Shown: positions 1 to 10,855, counted from the stretch's first letter. The stretch is DNA of 39,799 bases from JAAFHN01 sp031421855 (GCA_031421855.1 JANOPN010000225.1:1-39799); one strand, 5' to 3'. Notes: generated by a model from the sequence alone, not told the origin. Translations and numbers: made by a program.

Positions 1-80
1 AACTGCTCGACAGTTACAGCGTTGGCGATGACTTGCATCGCATTATCGACAGCATCTTCCCCGCGTGCAATCCTGGCCAT
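1..80 (-). CDS. Partial gene, N-terminus only; possibly an IS630-type transposase
   Basis: An ATG on the minus strand at 80 opens a frame with no stop that runs off the left edge. The 26 visible residues start MARIARGEDAVDNAMQVIAN and continue with AVTVEQ. This resembles the helical N-terminal start of helix-turn-helix transposases of the IS630 type as I remember them, but 26 residues are too few to be sure. It could equally be a small DNA-binding regulator. The gene-poor, AT-richer stretch to its right would fit the end of an insertion sequence, but no terminal inverted repeat could be identified. Confidence 0.4.
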   Translation of the reverse strand, partial: MARIARGEDAVDNAMQVIANAVTVEQ

Positions 81-153
81 GGTGAAATCTTCGGTTGTTT
101 GGATTTCATATTATAGCTCTATTGATATGGAAATAGAATTAGACATGCCTTCC

Positions 154-173
154 CATCCGGAGTCAGCCGGATG
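154..173. other. Short inverted repeat (hairpin)
   Basis: CATCCGG at 154-160 is matched by CCGGATG at 167-173 around a six-base loop. No T-run follows on either side, so it is not a standard intrinsic terminator. It could be part of an insertion-sequence end or a transcript-end structure; nothing in the sequence decides this. Confidence 0.35.
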
Positions 174-272
174 CGACGGATAGACCGAATTCAACCAGTG
201 CCGACCGGGTCATTTCGCGGGACAGACAGGCCAAAAAAGCGCATTTTTTTGACGTTGCCACATGAATATTCA

Positions 273-304
273 TAGCAACAAACCCAATGAATCCGGTGAC
301 CAGA
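273..304 (+). repeat. Dispersed 32-bp repeat, copy A
   Basis: One of five copies of a short repeat whose fixed parts are TAGCAACA followed by CAATGAATCCGGTGACCA after a few variable bases. This copy lies about 55 bp beyond the histidine kinase stop codon. Its 5' edge fuses with the palindrome ATGAATATTCAT (262-273). Other copies: 9335-9366 (minus), 21792-21823 (minus), 24572-24603 (plus), 33950-33981 (minus). Confidence 0.8.
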
Positions 305-357
305 TGCTAAAAAGTCATGAAATTCAAGGTTTCAGGGCATTCGGTGGCATCTGACCA

Positions 358-2301
358 TCAGATTGAGGACAACCAAGGCAAAGACACGCTGAAACTGGAG
401 CCGCGCCCCACTTCGCTTTTGACCTCGATCGTGCCGCCGTGCGCGTCGACTGCGCGCTTGACAATCGCCAAGCCCAGACCCGTGCCGCGAATTTGGCCGA
501 TGTTGCTGGCCCGGTGAAACGCATCAAACAGCCGAGGCATGTCTTGCGCAGGAATGCCAATGCCCGCATCGCTGACGGTCAAGTCGAGCCAGGCCGCACC
601 CTTGTCCGCGTTGGCGGTCTCCCGTCGGCCAACTTTGAGCCAAACGGGGCTGCCCACCTCCGAGTATTTGCAGGCATTGCCCAGCAAGTTGCCCACGATC
701 AAGCGCAAGAGCACCTCGTCGATCCGCAAAATTTGCGTCATCGACACCTGTGGGCTGACGTCTAGCATCACCAAATGTTGCTGACCGTCTGCGCCGGCAC
801 ATTCGCTGGTGATTTGACCCAAGGCCCGAGCGATCACGACATCGCTGGGCGAGAACCGCATCTCATCCACCGACATTCGGCCCAGAGTCAAGAAGTTGTC
901 AATCATCGCCTGCATGCGCTGCACCGCTTGCTGGATGTCGCCGACCGCCTCGTCACGCTCATCCCCGGTGAGGCGGTCGGAGTAATGCTGCAGCAACTCT
1001 GAAGCAGTCTGGATGGTGGCAAGCGGCGTACGAAACTCATGGGATGCCATCGACACAAAGCGGGTTTTCAACTCACCCAGCTCCTTTTCTTGGGCCAAGG
1101 CCTTGCGCAGCGCCGCCTCAGACTCGCGCTGAACGGTGATGTCTTTCAGGAAAATCAGGGCCGCGGCCGAGCCATCCCAATCGACCAAAGCCTGTGAGAT
1201 TTGCACGTGTTTGATCGTTGACTCTGCTGGAATCTCACCCAAATGACCGTCAGCCAAAGGCGGGCAAACAACCCGAACCTCGTATCGATGGTCAGGCGAC
1301 GGCAGGGCCCGTTGACTTTCTCGAACAAACTCTCGGTCAAGCGGATGCGCCAAACCGACCGTTCGCGTTCCTAAGAGCTCATCCACCGGTCGCCCAAACA
1401 ACGCAGCAGCAGCCGGATTCGCGTAGGTCACGCGCCGACCCTGCGACAAGACAATCGCCTCGGTTGCGTTTTCGACCAGTGCCCGATACCGAGCCTGTGA
1501 TCGAAGCAAAGACTCGCTCACACGGTTGAGCTGAGACATGTCTTGCACACTGGCGACATGCAAGGTGTCGCTTTGCCAATTCACGACTCGCCCATTGATC
1601 TCGACGTCCAAAGTGCTGCCGTCCGGGCGCAGCAACTTGGCGGGGTAAGGGGCGACACGTCCCAAATGAATGTGGCGCTGGGCAACTTCGTGGTCAGACT
1701 TTGGGAAGAACTCCATCACCCGTCGACCAATCAGGTCGTCTCGCCCACGCCCCAACATGGTCGACATCGCCTCGTTGCAGTCCACCAAAACGCCGTCTTT
1801 GTAAAACGCAATGCCCTCTCGACTGGCCTGAGAAAACTGCTCGAGTCGGGACCAAGCCGCCTCCAAAAGCCGATCTGATACGGTGCGCTTGGATATGTCA
1901 TTGACAAACACCAACAGGCCACTGAGTTGCCTTTGCGCATCTCGACTCGGCACCAAATGCACCTCAAGCCAGCGCTCATCAACCGCACCAACGTTTAGTC
2001 CCCGCTCATAGGAGACGTGCTCGCCCAGGAACGCAGCGTCGATGTGATGCCCGACCGAGGCCCAAGACTCAGCACCGATCACGTCTGAGACGTGCCGACC
2101 CACGAGGGTATCGGCGACTTCGTCGGTCGCGTACATCGCCAAGTACGCGTGATTCGCAAACGCGCATCGCCGATCAAGCCCATAAAAACCGATCGCAACG
2201 GCCAAGCCAGAAGCGAACTTGGCAACCAATGCCAGTGAAGAGCCCGTTGCGGCTTGCGCCAGGTTGGGCTCGTTCGTACCGGATTTGTCAGGTCTGTTCA
2301 T
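358..2301 (-). CDS. PAS-domain sensor histidine kinase
   Basis: A 647-residue predicted soluble kinase. I see three PAS-like regions (about 30-140, 155-260 and 270-390), a dimerisation/phosphoacceptor helix with SMASHEFRTPL (His421), and a catalytic domain with N-box GNLLGNACKYS (Asn542), DAGIGIP and GTGLGLAIVK. No transmembrane segment is obvious, so it probably senses an internal or diffusible signal through the PAS regions. No receiver domain is fused. It is divergent from the receiver-cyclase-kinase gene at 2414, with 112 bp between, and is the natural candidate to phosphorylate that receiver; this pairing is inferred from position only. I chose ATG 2301; an in-frame ATG at 2346 and a TTG at 2370 would lengthen the N-terminus with low-complexity sequence and eat into the divergent promoter region. 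Confident in family, not in signal. Confidence 0.9.
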   Translation of the reverse strand: MNRPDKSGTNEPNLAQAATGSSLALVAKFASGLAVAIGFYGLDRRCAFANHAYLAMYATDEVADTLVGRHVSDVIGAESWASVGHHIDAAFLGEHVSYERGLNVGAVDERWLEVHLVPSRDAQRQLSGLLVFVNDISKRTVSDRLLEAAWSRLEQFSQASREGIAFYKDGVLVDCNEAMSTMLGRGRDDLIGRRVMEFFPKSDHEVAQRHIHLGRVAPYPAKLLRPDGSTLDVEINGRVVNWQSDTLHVASVQDMSQLNRVSESLLRSQARYRALVENATEAIVLSQGRRVTYANPAAAALFGRPVDELLGTRTVGLAHPLDREFVRESQRALPSPDHRYEVRVVCPPLADGHLGEIPAESTIKHVQISQALVDWDGSAAALIFLKDITVQRESEAALRKALAQEKELGELKTRFVSMASHEFRTPLATIQTASELLQHYSDRLTGDERDEAVGDIQQAVQRMQAMIDNFLTLGRMSVDEMRFSPSDVVIARALGQITSECAGADGQQHLVMLDVSPQVSMTQILRIDEVLLRLIVGNLLGNACKYSEVGSPVWLKVGRRETANADKGAAWLDLTVSDAGIGIPAQDMPRLFDAFHRASNIGQIRGTGLGLAIVKRAVDAHGGTIEVKSEVGRGSSFSVSLPWLSSI

Positions 2302-2413
2302 CGGCAAAAGTACAGTGGTCGGCGGGCTGCCATTTCGGGCTACCATTGCACCACACAAACCCCAACCCAACCAGCCACTTCAGCCTGGACACAGGCATGG
2401 GTCAAAACAAGAA

Positions 2414-4537
2414 ATGCCTACAGCCCTGATCGTCGACGACGAAGACAGCATCCGCAAAAACATCGAGCGCCTCCTCACTTTAGAGGGTTTTGATGTGGCC
2501 ACCGCACCCAACGGCAAGCACGGCTTGATTTTGGCGAGGTCAATGATTCCTGACGTGCTGATCACCGACATCAACATGCCGGTCATGGACGGCTTTGCCT
2601 TGGTGCAGTCGGTTCGCAATTTGCCTGAGCTGGCCAACACCGTCATCATCATGCTGACTGCCGTGGAAGACCGCGCCAACATGCGAAAGGGCATGAGCAG
2701 TGGGGCTGACGACTACATCACCAAACCCTTTCGCCGCGAAGAATTGCTTGATGCGATAGCGGCGCAGCTCAAGAAAAAGGGCGTGTTGGCCAAACAAACC
2801 GCTAGCGCGGTGGCGGCAGCGGTCGCGGTTACCGAAGATCGCCTGGGTCAAATGTTTCGCGATCGGTACAGTGACACGGGCACAAACAACGCCACCGGGA
2901 TTGCCGCGCGAGGTGCCGAAATCGCCACCCAACAAGGCGACTGCGACACGATTGATGAGGCGACTGTTTTATTTGCTGACATTCGCGGCTTCACGACAAT
3001 TGCCGAGCGGCTGTCGGGTGACGAGCTGGCAAGCCTGTTGTCGGCCTACTTCCAGCATGCGTGCCAGCCCGTGGTGTCGTATGGCGGCAAGCACCTGAAG
3101 TTGCTCGGCGACGGCTTGATGGCGGTGTTTGATGATCAAAATCAAAACCAAAATTGGGGGCATGCCAAGCGAGGTCTTTTGGCGGCACTGGCCTTGAGAG
3201 ATGTGGCGCAAGAGTTCAAACAATGGGTGCAAGATCGATTTGCTGACCGGGGCTTGAATGCGTTTGCGATCGGGGTGGGCGTGCATTCGGGACCCGTAAC
3301 GCTCAGTCAACTCGGCAGTGGCACGGGGGTCGAAATCACCCCGGTTGGCGACACGGTCAACGTCGCGGCTCGGCTTGAAGCTGCAAGCAAAGAGTTGACC
3401 TGGACCATCGTGGCCAGCTCGGACGCGGTCGCTTTGGCGGGCGTGGGCATCGAAACAGGCCGGGTGCAACTGGTGCCCATTCGTGGCCGAGGCTCAAGCG
3501 TCCAGGCTTGCGAAGTCAAGGGCTTGACGCAGAAAATGGACCTGGAGCTGCATCACGACCCCAGAAGCGACGCCGCGCACGTCCCGGCCAGCACCAGCAT
3601 GGCCGCAAGAAGCAGCGCCATTCGGGTTGCGGCCGAGCGAAACTCTCAGGCCACCGCTCGCGCTGCCAAAGAAGCGATCAAACAATCCCTTTGGAACCTG
3701 CAGTCGGGCTCATTCCATGCGGGGATTCCGCTGCGATTCAAAGGCTACAAAGTCGAGCGCAAGCTGGGCGAAGGTGGCATGAGTGACGTGTACTTGGCTT
3801 ACTCAGACGCACAAAAGAGCCAAGTCGTGCTCAAGGTCCTCAAGACCGCTGACAGTTCTGACCCAGAAATGCTGCGCCGATTCATTCAAGAATACGCCGT
3901 GCTGGGCAGCATCAGCCACAAGCACATCGCCCGAATTTTTGACCAAGGATTCACCGACGAATATGCGTACATCGCGATGGAATATCTGTCGGGCGGCGAA
4001 TTCAAGGCCTTGATCCCACAGCGCATGACGGCGGACAAGGTGGTCATTTACATGCGCCAAATCGTGAGCGCACTGGCTGAAATTCATCGCTTGGGCTTGG
4101 TGTACCGCGACCTCAAACCCGACAATTTGATGTTTCGCTCGGCTGACGAGTTGGTGTTGGTTGACTTTGGCATTGTCAAAAGCACCCGAACTGGGCAAGC
4201 CAGTCTGGTGCGCACGCAACACGGACAAATTGTCGGCACGCCCTACTACATCAGCCCTGAGCAAGCCAGCGACCGAGAAATCACGCACCGCTCAGACTTC
4301 TACAGCTTGGGCGTATTGATGTTTGAGATGCTCACGGGCGACAAACCCTACCGCGCCGAGTCGCTCGATCTGCTGCTGGCTCGCCACTTGTACGGTGCAG
4401 TGCCCGAACTCGCACCGGAGTACGCCAAATTTCAGGCCCTGCTCAACCGCCTGATGGCTAAAAATCCGGCCGATCGGCCAGACTCGTGCATTGAAATTTG
4501 GGAAACCCTGAACAAATTGAGCTCAACGCCTCGTTGA
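2414..4537 (+). CDS. Three-part signalling protein: receiver, class III adenylate cyclase, Ser/Thr protein kinase
   Basis: 707 residues with three domains in order. Receiver, about 1-120: acidic pair in VDDED, phosphoacceptor Asp52 in TDINMP, Lys104 in TKPF. Class III cyclase, about 180-345: metal-binding Asp189 (FADIRGFT) and Asp233 (LLGDG), adenine-selecting Lys229 and Asp313 (GDTVN), transition-state Asn316 and Arg320 (NVAARLE); all present, so an active adenylate cyclase is expected. Protein kinase, about 445-703: glycine loop LGEGGMSDVY, Lys474, Glu493, catalytic loop YRDLKPDN (Asp566; Tyr replaces the usual His), Asp584 in DFG, and a GTPYYISPE activation segment. A low-complexity linker (about 385-440) precedes the kinase. 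No membrane segment. The ATG at 2414 is taken because the receiver starts right there; the longer frame from 2219 overlaps the divergent kinase gene. The likely role is to convert phosphotransfer from the neighbouring kinase into cAMP and Ser/Thr phosphorylation; targets unknown. Confidence 0.92.
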   Translation: MPTALIVDDEDSIRKNIERLLTLEGFDVATAPNGKHGLILARSMIPDVLITDINMPVMDGFALVQSVRNLPELANTVIIMLTAVEDRANMRKGMSSGADDYITKPFRREELLDAIAAQLKKKGVLAKQTASAVAAAVAVTEDRLGQMFRDRYSDTGTNNATGIAARGAEIATQQGDCDTIDEATVLFADIRGFTTIAERLSGDELASLLSAYFQHACQPVVSYGGKHLKLLGDGLMAVFDDQNQNQNWGHAKRGLLAALALRDVAQEFKQWVQDRFADRGLNAFAIGVGVHSGPVTLSQLGSGTGVEITPVGDTVNVAARLEAASKELTWTIVASSDAVALAGVGIETGRVQLVPIRGRGSSVQACEVKGLTQKMDLELHHDPRSDAAHVPASTSMAARSSAIRVAAERNSQATARAAKEAIKQSLWNLQSGSFHAGIPLRFKGYKVERKLGEGGMSDVYLAYSDAQKSQVVLKVLKTADSSDPEMLRRFIQEYAVLGSISHKHIARIFDQGFTDEYAYIAMEYLSGGEFKALIPQRMTADKVVIYMRQIVSALAEIHRLGLVYRDLKPDNLMFRSADELVLVDFGIVKSTRTGQASLVRTQHGQIVGTPYYISPEQASDREITHRSDFYSLGVLMFEMLTGDKPYRAESLDLLLARHLYGAVPELAPEYAKFQALLNRLMAKNPADRPDSCIEIWETLNKLSSTPR

Positions 4538-4560
4538 TGCGACGCTGAACCGGCGCAAAA

Positions 4561-5103
4561 CTAGCCTTTTGCGCGGGACGCTGCGTATGACGCCATGCCG
4601 TCGGTGATCTCGGTGTGCGCGGCATCGATGCCGGCCCAGCCCAAAACCTTGACCCATTTGCCTTCTTCGAGGTCTTTGTAGTGCTCGAAGAAGTGCGCAA
4701 TTGTCTTCAGTCGCACGGGGTTTAAGTCTTCGATGGTCTTCCATTGGCTGTAGATACCCAGGATCTTGTTGGTGGGCACGGCAATCAGTTTGGCATCGAC
4801 ACCGGCTTCGTCCTCCATGCGCAGCATGCCCAATGCGCGGCAGGTCACGACCACGCCAGGGATGAGTGGCACAGGCGTGATCACCAACACGTCAACCGGG
4901 TCACCGTCACCCGAAATGGTCTTGGGCACGTAGCCGTAATTGGTGGGGTAGTGCATGGCCGTGCTCATAAAACGGTCAACAAAAATCGCCCCAGAAGCTT
5001 TATCGACCTCGTACTTGATGGGGTCAGCGTTCATCGGGATTTCGATGATGACGTTGAATTCGTGAGGGGCGTTTTTACCGGGGTTAACCAGATCGAGGGA
5101 CAT
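4561..5103 (-). CDS. ppa: Inorganic pyrophosphatase, soluble family I
   Basis: 180 residues, the usual length for bacterial family I pyrophosphatase, which hydrolyses PPi to two phosphates in the cytoplasm and pulls biosynthetic reactions forward. The signature region GDGDPVDVLV, with the metal-binding aspartates, is intact, as are YPTNYGYVP and the Glu/Lys-rich N-terminal part EIPMNADPIKYEVDK. Start ATG 5103 (MSLDLVNPGK) matches the family; the frame continues 11 residues further upstream but without a ribosome-binding site. It is convergent with the cyclase-kinase gene, with 23 bp between stops, and divergent from the membrane pyrophosphatase gene. Confidence 0.97.
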   Translation of the reverse strand: MSLDLVNPGKNAPHEFNVIIEIPMNADPIKYEVDKASGAIFVDRFMSTAMHYPTNYGYVPKTISGDGDPVDVLVITPVPLIPGVVVTCRALGMLRMEDEAGVDAKLIAVPTNKILGIYSQWKTIEDLNPVRLKTIAHFFEHYKDLEEGKWVKVLGWAGIDAAHTEITDGMASYAASRAKG

Positions 5104-5362
5104 GTCTAGGCTCGCTTGATGAAGTGACCGCCACAAAAGGCTTTGCGGCTCGGGATTAACCCTGATTTTACTTTTCGATTCGCCACAAAGCCAGCTGCGT
5201 GCGTTTTTTCACGTTAGATTCCGCACGTTGGCCAATCCTCTCTGGGCAAATCGCGACACTTTTACCGCGACAGAGAAGAGGAAGCAACGCGGCGGGGGTT
5301 GTCGGCGTTGCAGTTTGTGATGCAGTTGTAACCCCTACTTCGTCAAGACTCAGGAGAACTCC
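5104..5362. promoter_or_regulatory. Divergent promoter region between ppa and hppA
   Basis: 259 bp without an ORF separate two genes that both consume pyrophosphate, so promoters in both directions must lie here. No sigma70 promoter with two good hexamers could be picked out. A direct repeat TGCAGTT occurs at 5309-5315 and 5321-5327 (12-bp period) just upstream of hppA and may be an operator or chance. The hppA ribosome-binding site AGGAGA is at 5352-5357, six bases before its ATG. Confidence 0.5.
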
Positions 5363-7876
<2,514 letters not shown>

Positions 7877-7898
7877 TCCACGTCATCGGCCAAAAACG

Positions 7899-7930
7899 AA
7901 AGCCGCTGGGAAACCAGCGGCTTTTCTGTT
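7899..7930. terminator. Bidirectional intrinsic terminator between hppA and mltA
   Basis: An 11-bp perfect stem, AAAGCCGCTGG (7899-7909) with CCAGCGGCTTT (7914-7924), encloses a GAAA loop and is followed by T-rich sequence. On the other strand the stem is followed by T-rich sequence too, because A-runs precede it. It sits 23 bp after the hppA stop and 15 bp from the mltA stop, so it can serve both convergent genes. Confidence 0.85.
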
Positions 7931-7944
7931 TTGCACAGCTCGCA

Positions 7945-9144
7945 TCAAGGCGGTGGCGCACCCTTGGGCCACAAAACCCAAAGCGCCAGACCTTGCTTGA
8001 TTCGCGCAGCCAGTTGCCCCGCGCCATCGCCGCTGCCCGCGAAATAGTCGGCACGAACGGCACCCGCAATCGCGCTGCCGGTGTCTTGAGCAAACACCAA
8101 ACGCTGAGTCGTCAATACTGGCGATTGCGTGCTCATCCAAACGGGTGCACCCAGCGGAATGCTCAATCTGTCCACCGCCAAGCTGCGCCCCGACGTGAGC
8201 GAGACACCCTGCGCGCCGCGCGGGCCGACATCAAGCCCCGCGCCGGCCGCATTCGATGATTCTTCTTTGAAAAATACAAGTCGTGGGTTGCTGCGAACCA
8301 TTTCGGCGACGCGCGACGGGTTGGCGACAGCCCAGGCGCGAACACCTGCCCAAGACCCGTCGCGAACCAGGCCGCGATCAAGCAACCAGCGCCCGACCGA
8401 CTTGTAAGGGTGATCGTTGCTGCCAGCAAATGCCAGGCGCACCGTTCGACGCGCGCCATTGGACTCCGCAACCGATACCCGGGCCGATCCTTGCACCGCA
8501 AGCGTCATGGCATCGACCCAGTCGCGCACAAACATCAGCTCTTTGCCGCGCAAAGCCGCTTGGGCCGCTGGCATGGTATCCAGTTCTTCACGCGTAAACC
8601 AAGGCTTGCGGCGAAGCAAATCCGCCGGCGGCGCAAAAATTGGGACCGCAAACTCCGCTGTTTGAGCCCGCTGGGCCTGCAACTCGGGTTCGAAGTAGCC
8701 AGTGAGGAGTCCGTCATCGGGGGTTGGGGCTTTGGGCAAGACACGGTAAGCCTGAAATCGCTCAACCAACCAAGCGCGTCGCTCGGTGTCGCTGGCCAAA
8801 CTCAAGCGGCGAACCTCCGGACAAAGTGGTGCGATCGCGGGCAAGGGTCGCGAGCAACTCTGCGCCCACGCGCCCCACGCGGCTTGCAAGTCGTCAAAGG
8901 CAAACCCGGGCAAATCAGCCACACTCACCGACACCCAACGGCTTCGCGCGGTTTCAAACGTGCTTGCGCCCACTACTGCCGTGTTGACCGGCTGTGACGC
9001 GTTTTGGGAAGGCGTTTTTGGCAAAGGGGTTTGTACCCGGCTGGCGCAACCGCTGACGCAAACTGCGATGATCACCGTCAAGCTGGAACACGTCGCTCGC
9101 GCTCGACCATGCCAGCTGTTGAAATCGTCACCCCAATGGAGCAT
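7945..9144 (-). CDS. mltA: Membrane-bound lytic murein transglycosylase A
   Basis: 399 residues from the chosen start. The family cleaves the MurNAc-GlcNAc bond of peptidoglycan with formation of 1,6-anhydroMurNAc and is anchored as an outer-membrane lipoprotein. A hydrophobic signal (LTVIIAVCVSGC) with a lipobox-like VSGC is present at the N-terminus. The substrate-binding part GLLTGYFEPEL and the catalytic-acid segment FAQDTGSAIAGAVRADYF near the C-terminus match the MltA and 3D domains. The start is uncertain: ATG 9144 (MLHWGDDF) gives a normal signal peptide, ATG 9159 (MSPIQ) is also possible, and neither has a clear ribosome-binding site. Both crowd the start of the small plus-strand gene at 9149. 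The stop lies just past the shared terminator. Confidence 0.9.
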   Translation of the reverse strand: MLHWGDDFNSWHGRARATCSSLTVIIAVCVSGCASRVQTPLPKTPSQNASQPVNTAVVGASTFETARSRWVSVSVADLPGFAFDDLQAAWGAWAQSCSRPLPAIAPLCPEVRRLSLASDTERRAWLVERFQAYRVLPKAPTPDDGLLTGYFEPELQAQRAQTAEFAVPIFAPPADLLRRKPWFTREELDTMPAAQAALRGKELMFVRDWVDAMTLAVQGSARVSVAESNGARRTVRLAFAGSNDHPYKSVGRWLLDRGLVRDGSWAGVRAWAVANPSRVAEMVRSNPRLVFFKEESSNAAGAGLDVGPRGAQGVSLTSGRSLAVDRLSIPLGAPVWMSTQSPVLTTQRLVFAQDTGSAIAGAVRADYFAGSGDGAGQLAARIKQGLALWVLWPKGAPPP

Positions 9145-9148
9145 TTGA

Positions 9149-9295
9149 ATGGGACTCATCATTTTGGAAGCCTTGGCTGCCATGGCGCTCTTGATTGGCA
9201 TCGTGTGGTGGACCATGTTTTCGGGTCGCAAAGGCGGTGAGCTAACCAATGATGCCGAAGCAGATGAAGCCGACCGAGACCCCAAAAAACCGTGA
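9149..9295 (+). CDS. Small single-span membrane protein, 48 residues
   Basis: A short frame, ATG 9149 to TGA 9295, encoding MGLIILEALAAMALLIGIVW then WTMFSGRKGGE and an acidic tail ending in DPKKP. It has one hydrophobic helix (about residues 3-24), a positively charged RK turn, then an acidic, proline-ended cytoplasmic-looking tail. A well-placed GGAG (9138-9141) stands seven bases before the ATG. Similar short hypothetical proteins occur, to my memory, in related Burkholderiales, but I cannot name a function. It is divergent from mltA, with start codons only four bases apart, and may share its promoter region. Confidence 0.65.
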   Translation: MGLIILEALAAMALLIGIVWWTMFSGRKGGELTNDAEADEADRDPKKP

Positions 9296-9334
9296 ATCGG
9301 TCGGTTTTGCTGGCATTTTTACGAGAAATACCCC

Positions 9335-9366
9335 CTTGGTCTCCGAATTCATTGAGTTTGTTGCTA
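9335..9366 (-). repeat. Dispersed 32-bp repeat, copy E (most diverged)
   Basis: Read on the minus strand, this copy has TAGCAACA and CAATGAATTCGGAGACCA, two substitutions in the second block against the other copies. It lies between the end of the small membrane protein gene and the purB stop codon, a convergent gap of 90 bp. An upstream arm with CTACTATTA / TAGTAG-like symmetry (to about 9380) joins it to the purB end. Confidence 0.75.
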
Positions 9367-9385
9367 CACTTTTAATAGTAGTCGA

Positions 9386-10753
9386 TTAACTTTGCCGTGC
9401 AAGCGTGGCGGCCAGTCCGACGTAGCTGGCAGGCGTGAGCGCCAACAAAGCGGCCTTGGGCTGCGGTGGAATATCGAGTTGCGCAATGAACGCCGACATT
9501 CTCGCGGCGGTGATGGGCTCACCGCGTGTGAAGTCTTTGAGTTGCTCATAGGGTTTAGGTAGACCATATCGACGCATCACCGTTTGAACCGGCTCGGCCA
9601 AGACCTCCCAGGCACTGTCCAAATCAGCCGCTAACACGGCCTCGTTCACGTCCAACTTGCCCAGTCCAACGGCCAGCGCTTGGTACGCCAAGACGCAATG
9701 CCCAATCGCGCTGCCCATGTTGCGCAAAACCGTGCTGTCGCTCAAGTCTCGTTGCCAGCGCGAAATCGGAAGCTTCTCGCTGAAATGACGCAACATGGCA
9801 TTTGCAAAGCCCAAATTGCCTTCTGCATTTTCGAAGTCAATCGGATTGACTTTGTGCGGCATGGTTGACGAGCCGACTTCGCCCGGCACCGGTCGCTGCT
9901 TGAAATAGCCCACGCTGATGTAGCCCCACATGTCGCGTGCCAAATCGATGAGCACGGTGTTTGCACGAGCAATCGCGTCAAAGAGCTCGGCCATGTAGTC
10001 ATGCGGCTCAATCTGTGTGCTGTACGCCTGAAACGTCAAACCCAAGCGCGACTCGACCACTTCGCGTGCAAAGGTCGGCCAATCAAAGACGGGCCAAGCG
10101 CTCAAGTGGGCACTGTAGTTGCCCACCGCACCGTTCATTTTGGCCATCAGCTCAACCCGCGCGATCCGATCGCGGGCTCGAAGCAATCGGGTTGCCACGT
10201 TCGCACACTCCTTGCCGACCGTTGTCGGGCTGGCCGTTTGGCCATGGGTGCGGCTCAACATCGACAATTCAGCGTGGGCGTGGGCCATTTGCGTCAATTT
10301 GCCAATGAGTACATCGAGCGCGGGCAACAACACATCGCGCCGCGCGGCCATCAGCTGGCGGGCGTGGCTGGTGTTGTTGATGTCTTCACTGGTGCAAGCA
10401 AAGTGAACGAACTCGGACTGCGCCTTGAGCTCCGCTACCGACTCAAACTGGTCCTTGATCCAATACTCAACTGCTTTGACATCGTGGTTGGTGCGGCGCT
10501 CAATCAACTTGATGGCCTGGGCTTGCTCCTCACCGAAGTTGTCGCGAATGGCGCTCAAGTGAGCCCGCGCCTCAAGCGACAAACTCGGAAATTCGGTAAA
10601 CCCGGCATCCCCCAAGGCTTCGAACCAATGCAGCTCGACTGTGACCCGTTCCTTCATGTAGCCCAATTCACTCAAAATCGGCCTCAAATTAGCGACTTTT
10701 GCGCCGTAACGACCATCGAGCGAGGACAAAGCAGTGAGTGGACTGGTATTCAT
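9386..10753 (-). CDS. purB: Adenylosuccinate lyase
   Basis: 455 residues, the length of the E. coli-type enzyme. It catalyses two fumarate-releasing steps of purine synthesis: SAICAR to AICAR and adenylosuccinate to AMP. The fumarase-superfamily signature SSTMPHKVNPIDFENAEGN is complete, and the N-terminal MNTSPLTALSSLDGRYG is typical of PurB. ATG 10753 is chosen for that reason; the frame continues upstream for 28 residues without family character. A TACAAT hexamer (10761-10766, minus strand) ends seven bases before the ATG, so the transcript may be leaderless or nearly so. Housekeeping gene; divergent from the GST gene. Confidence 0.97.
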   Translation of the reverse strand: MNTSPLTALSSLDGRYGAKVANLRPILSELGYMKERVTVELHWFEALGDAGFTEFPSLSLEARAHLSAIRDNFGEEQAQAIKLIERRTNHDVKAVEYWIKDQFESVAELKAQSEFVHFACTSEDINNTSHARQLMAARRDVLLPALDVLIGKLTQMAHAHAELSMLSRTHGQTASPTTVGKECANVATRLLRARDRIARVELMAKMNGAVGNYSAHLSAWPVFDWPTFAREVVESRLGLTFQAYSTQIEPHDYMAELFDAIARANTVLIDLARDMWGYISVGYFKQRPVPGEVGSSTMPHKVNPIDFENAEGNLGFANAMLRHFSEKLPISRWQRDLSDSTVLRNMGSAIGHCVLAYQALAVGLGKLDVNEAVLAADLDSAWEVLAEPVQTVMRRYGLPKPYEQLKDFTRGEPITAARMSAFIAQLDIPPQPKAALLALTPASYVGLAATLARQS

Positions 10754-10855
10754 GTGCGAAATTGTAGGTTGCGCACCACGCTGAAAAGCCACACAGTCGC
10801 TGTCTACGACATATGCACCCATAAAATGCATGCTCAAGGGACTTTCGTACCAACA

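Larger units (their letters stand above)
81..357. other. Gene-free stretch between the partial gene and the histidine kinase
   Basis: No open frame with a credible start or ribosome-binding site was found here. It is more AT-rich than the flanking genes in its left half. It holds a 7-bp hairpin (154-173), an A6/T7 run pair around a GCGC core (233-250), a 12-bp perfect palindrome ATGAATATTCAT (262-273), and one copy of the dispersed repeat (273-304). It lies downstream of the histidine kinase stop codon and upstream of the partial gene at the left edge. Confidence 0.6.

Noticed and set aside
233..250. A6-GCGCA-T7 structure as a terminator
   Set aside because: The stem is almost only A-T pairs with a small loop, and no gene ends just before it; weak and probably chance.
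2219..2413. 65-residue extension of the receiver-cyclase-kinase protein
   Set aside because: It has no domain character, overlaps the divergent histidine kinase start region, and the receiver begins exactly at ATG 2414.
10001..10855. Long upstream extension of the GST-like gene
   Set aside because: It is antisense to purB with no family similarity; the GST domain starts at 10856.
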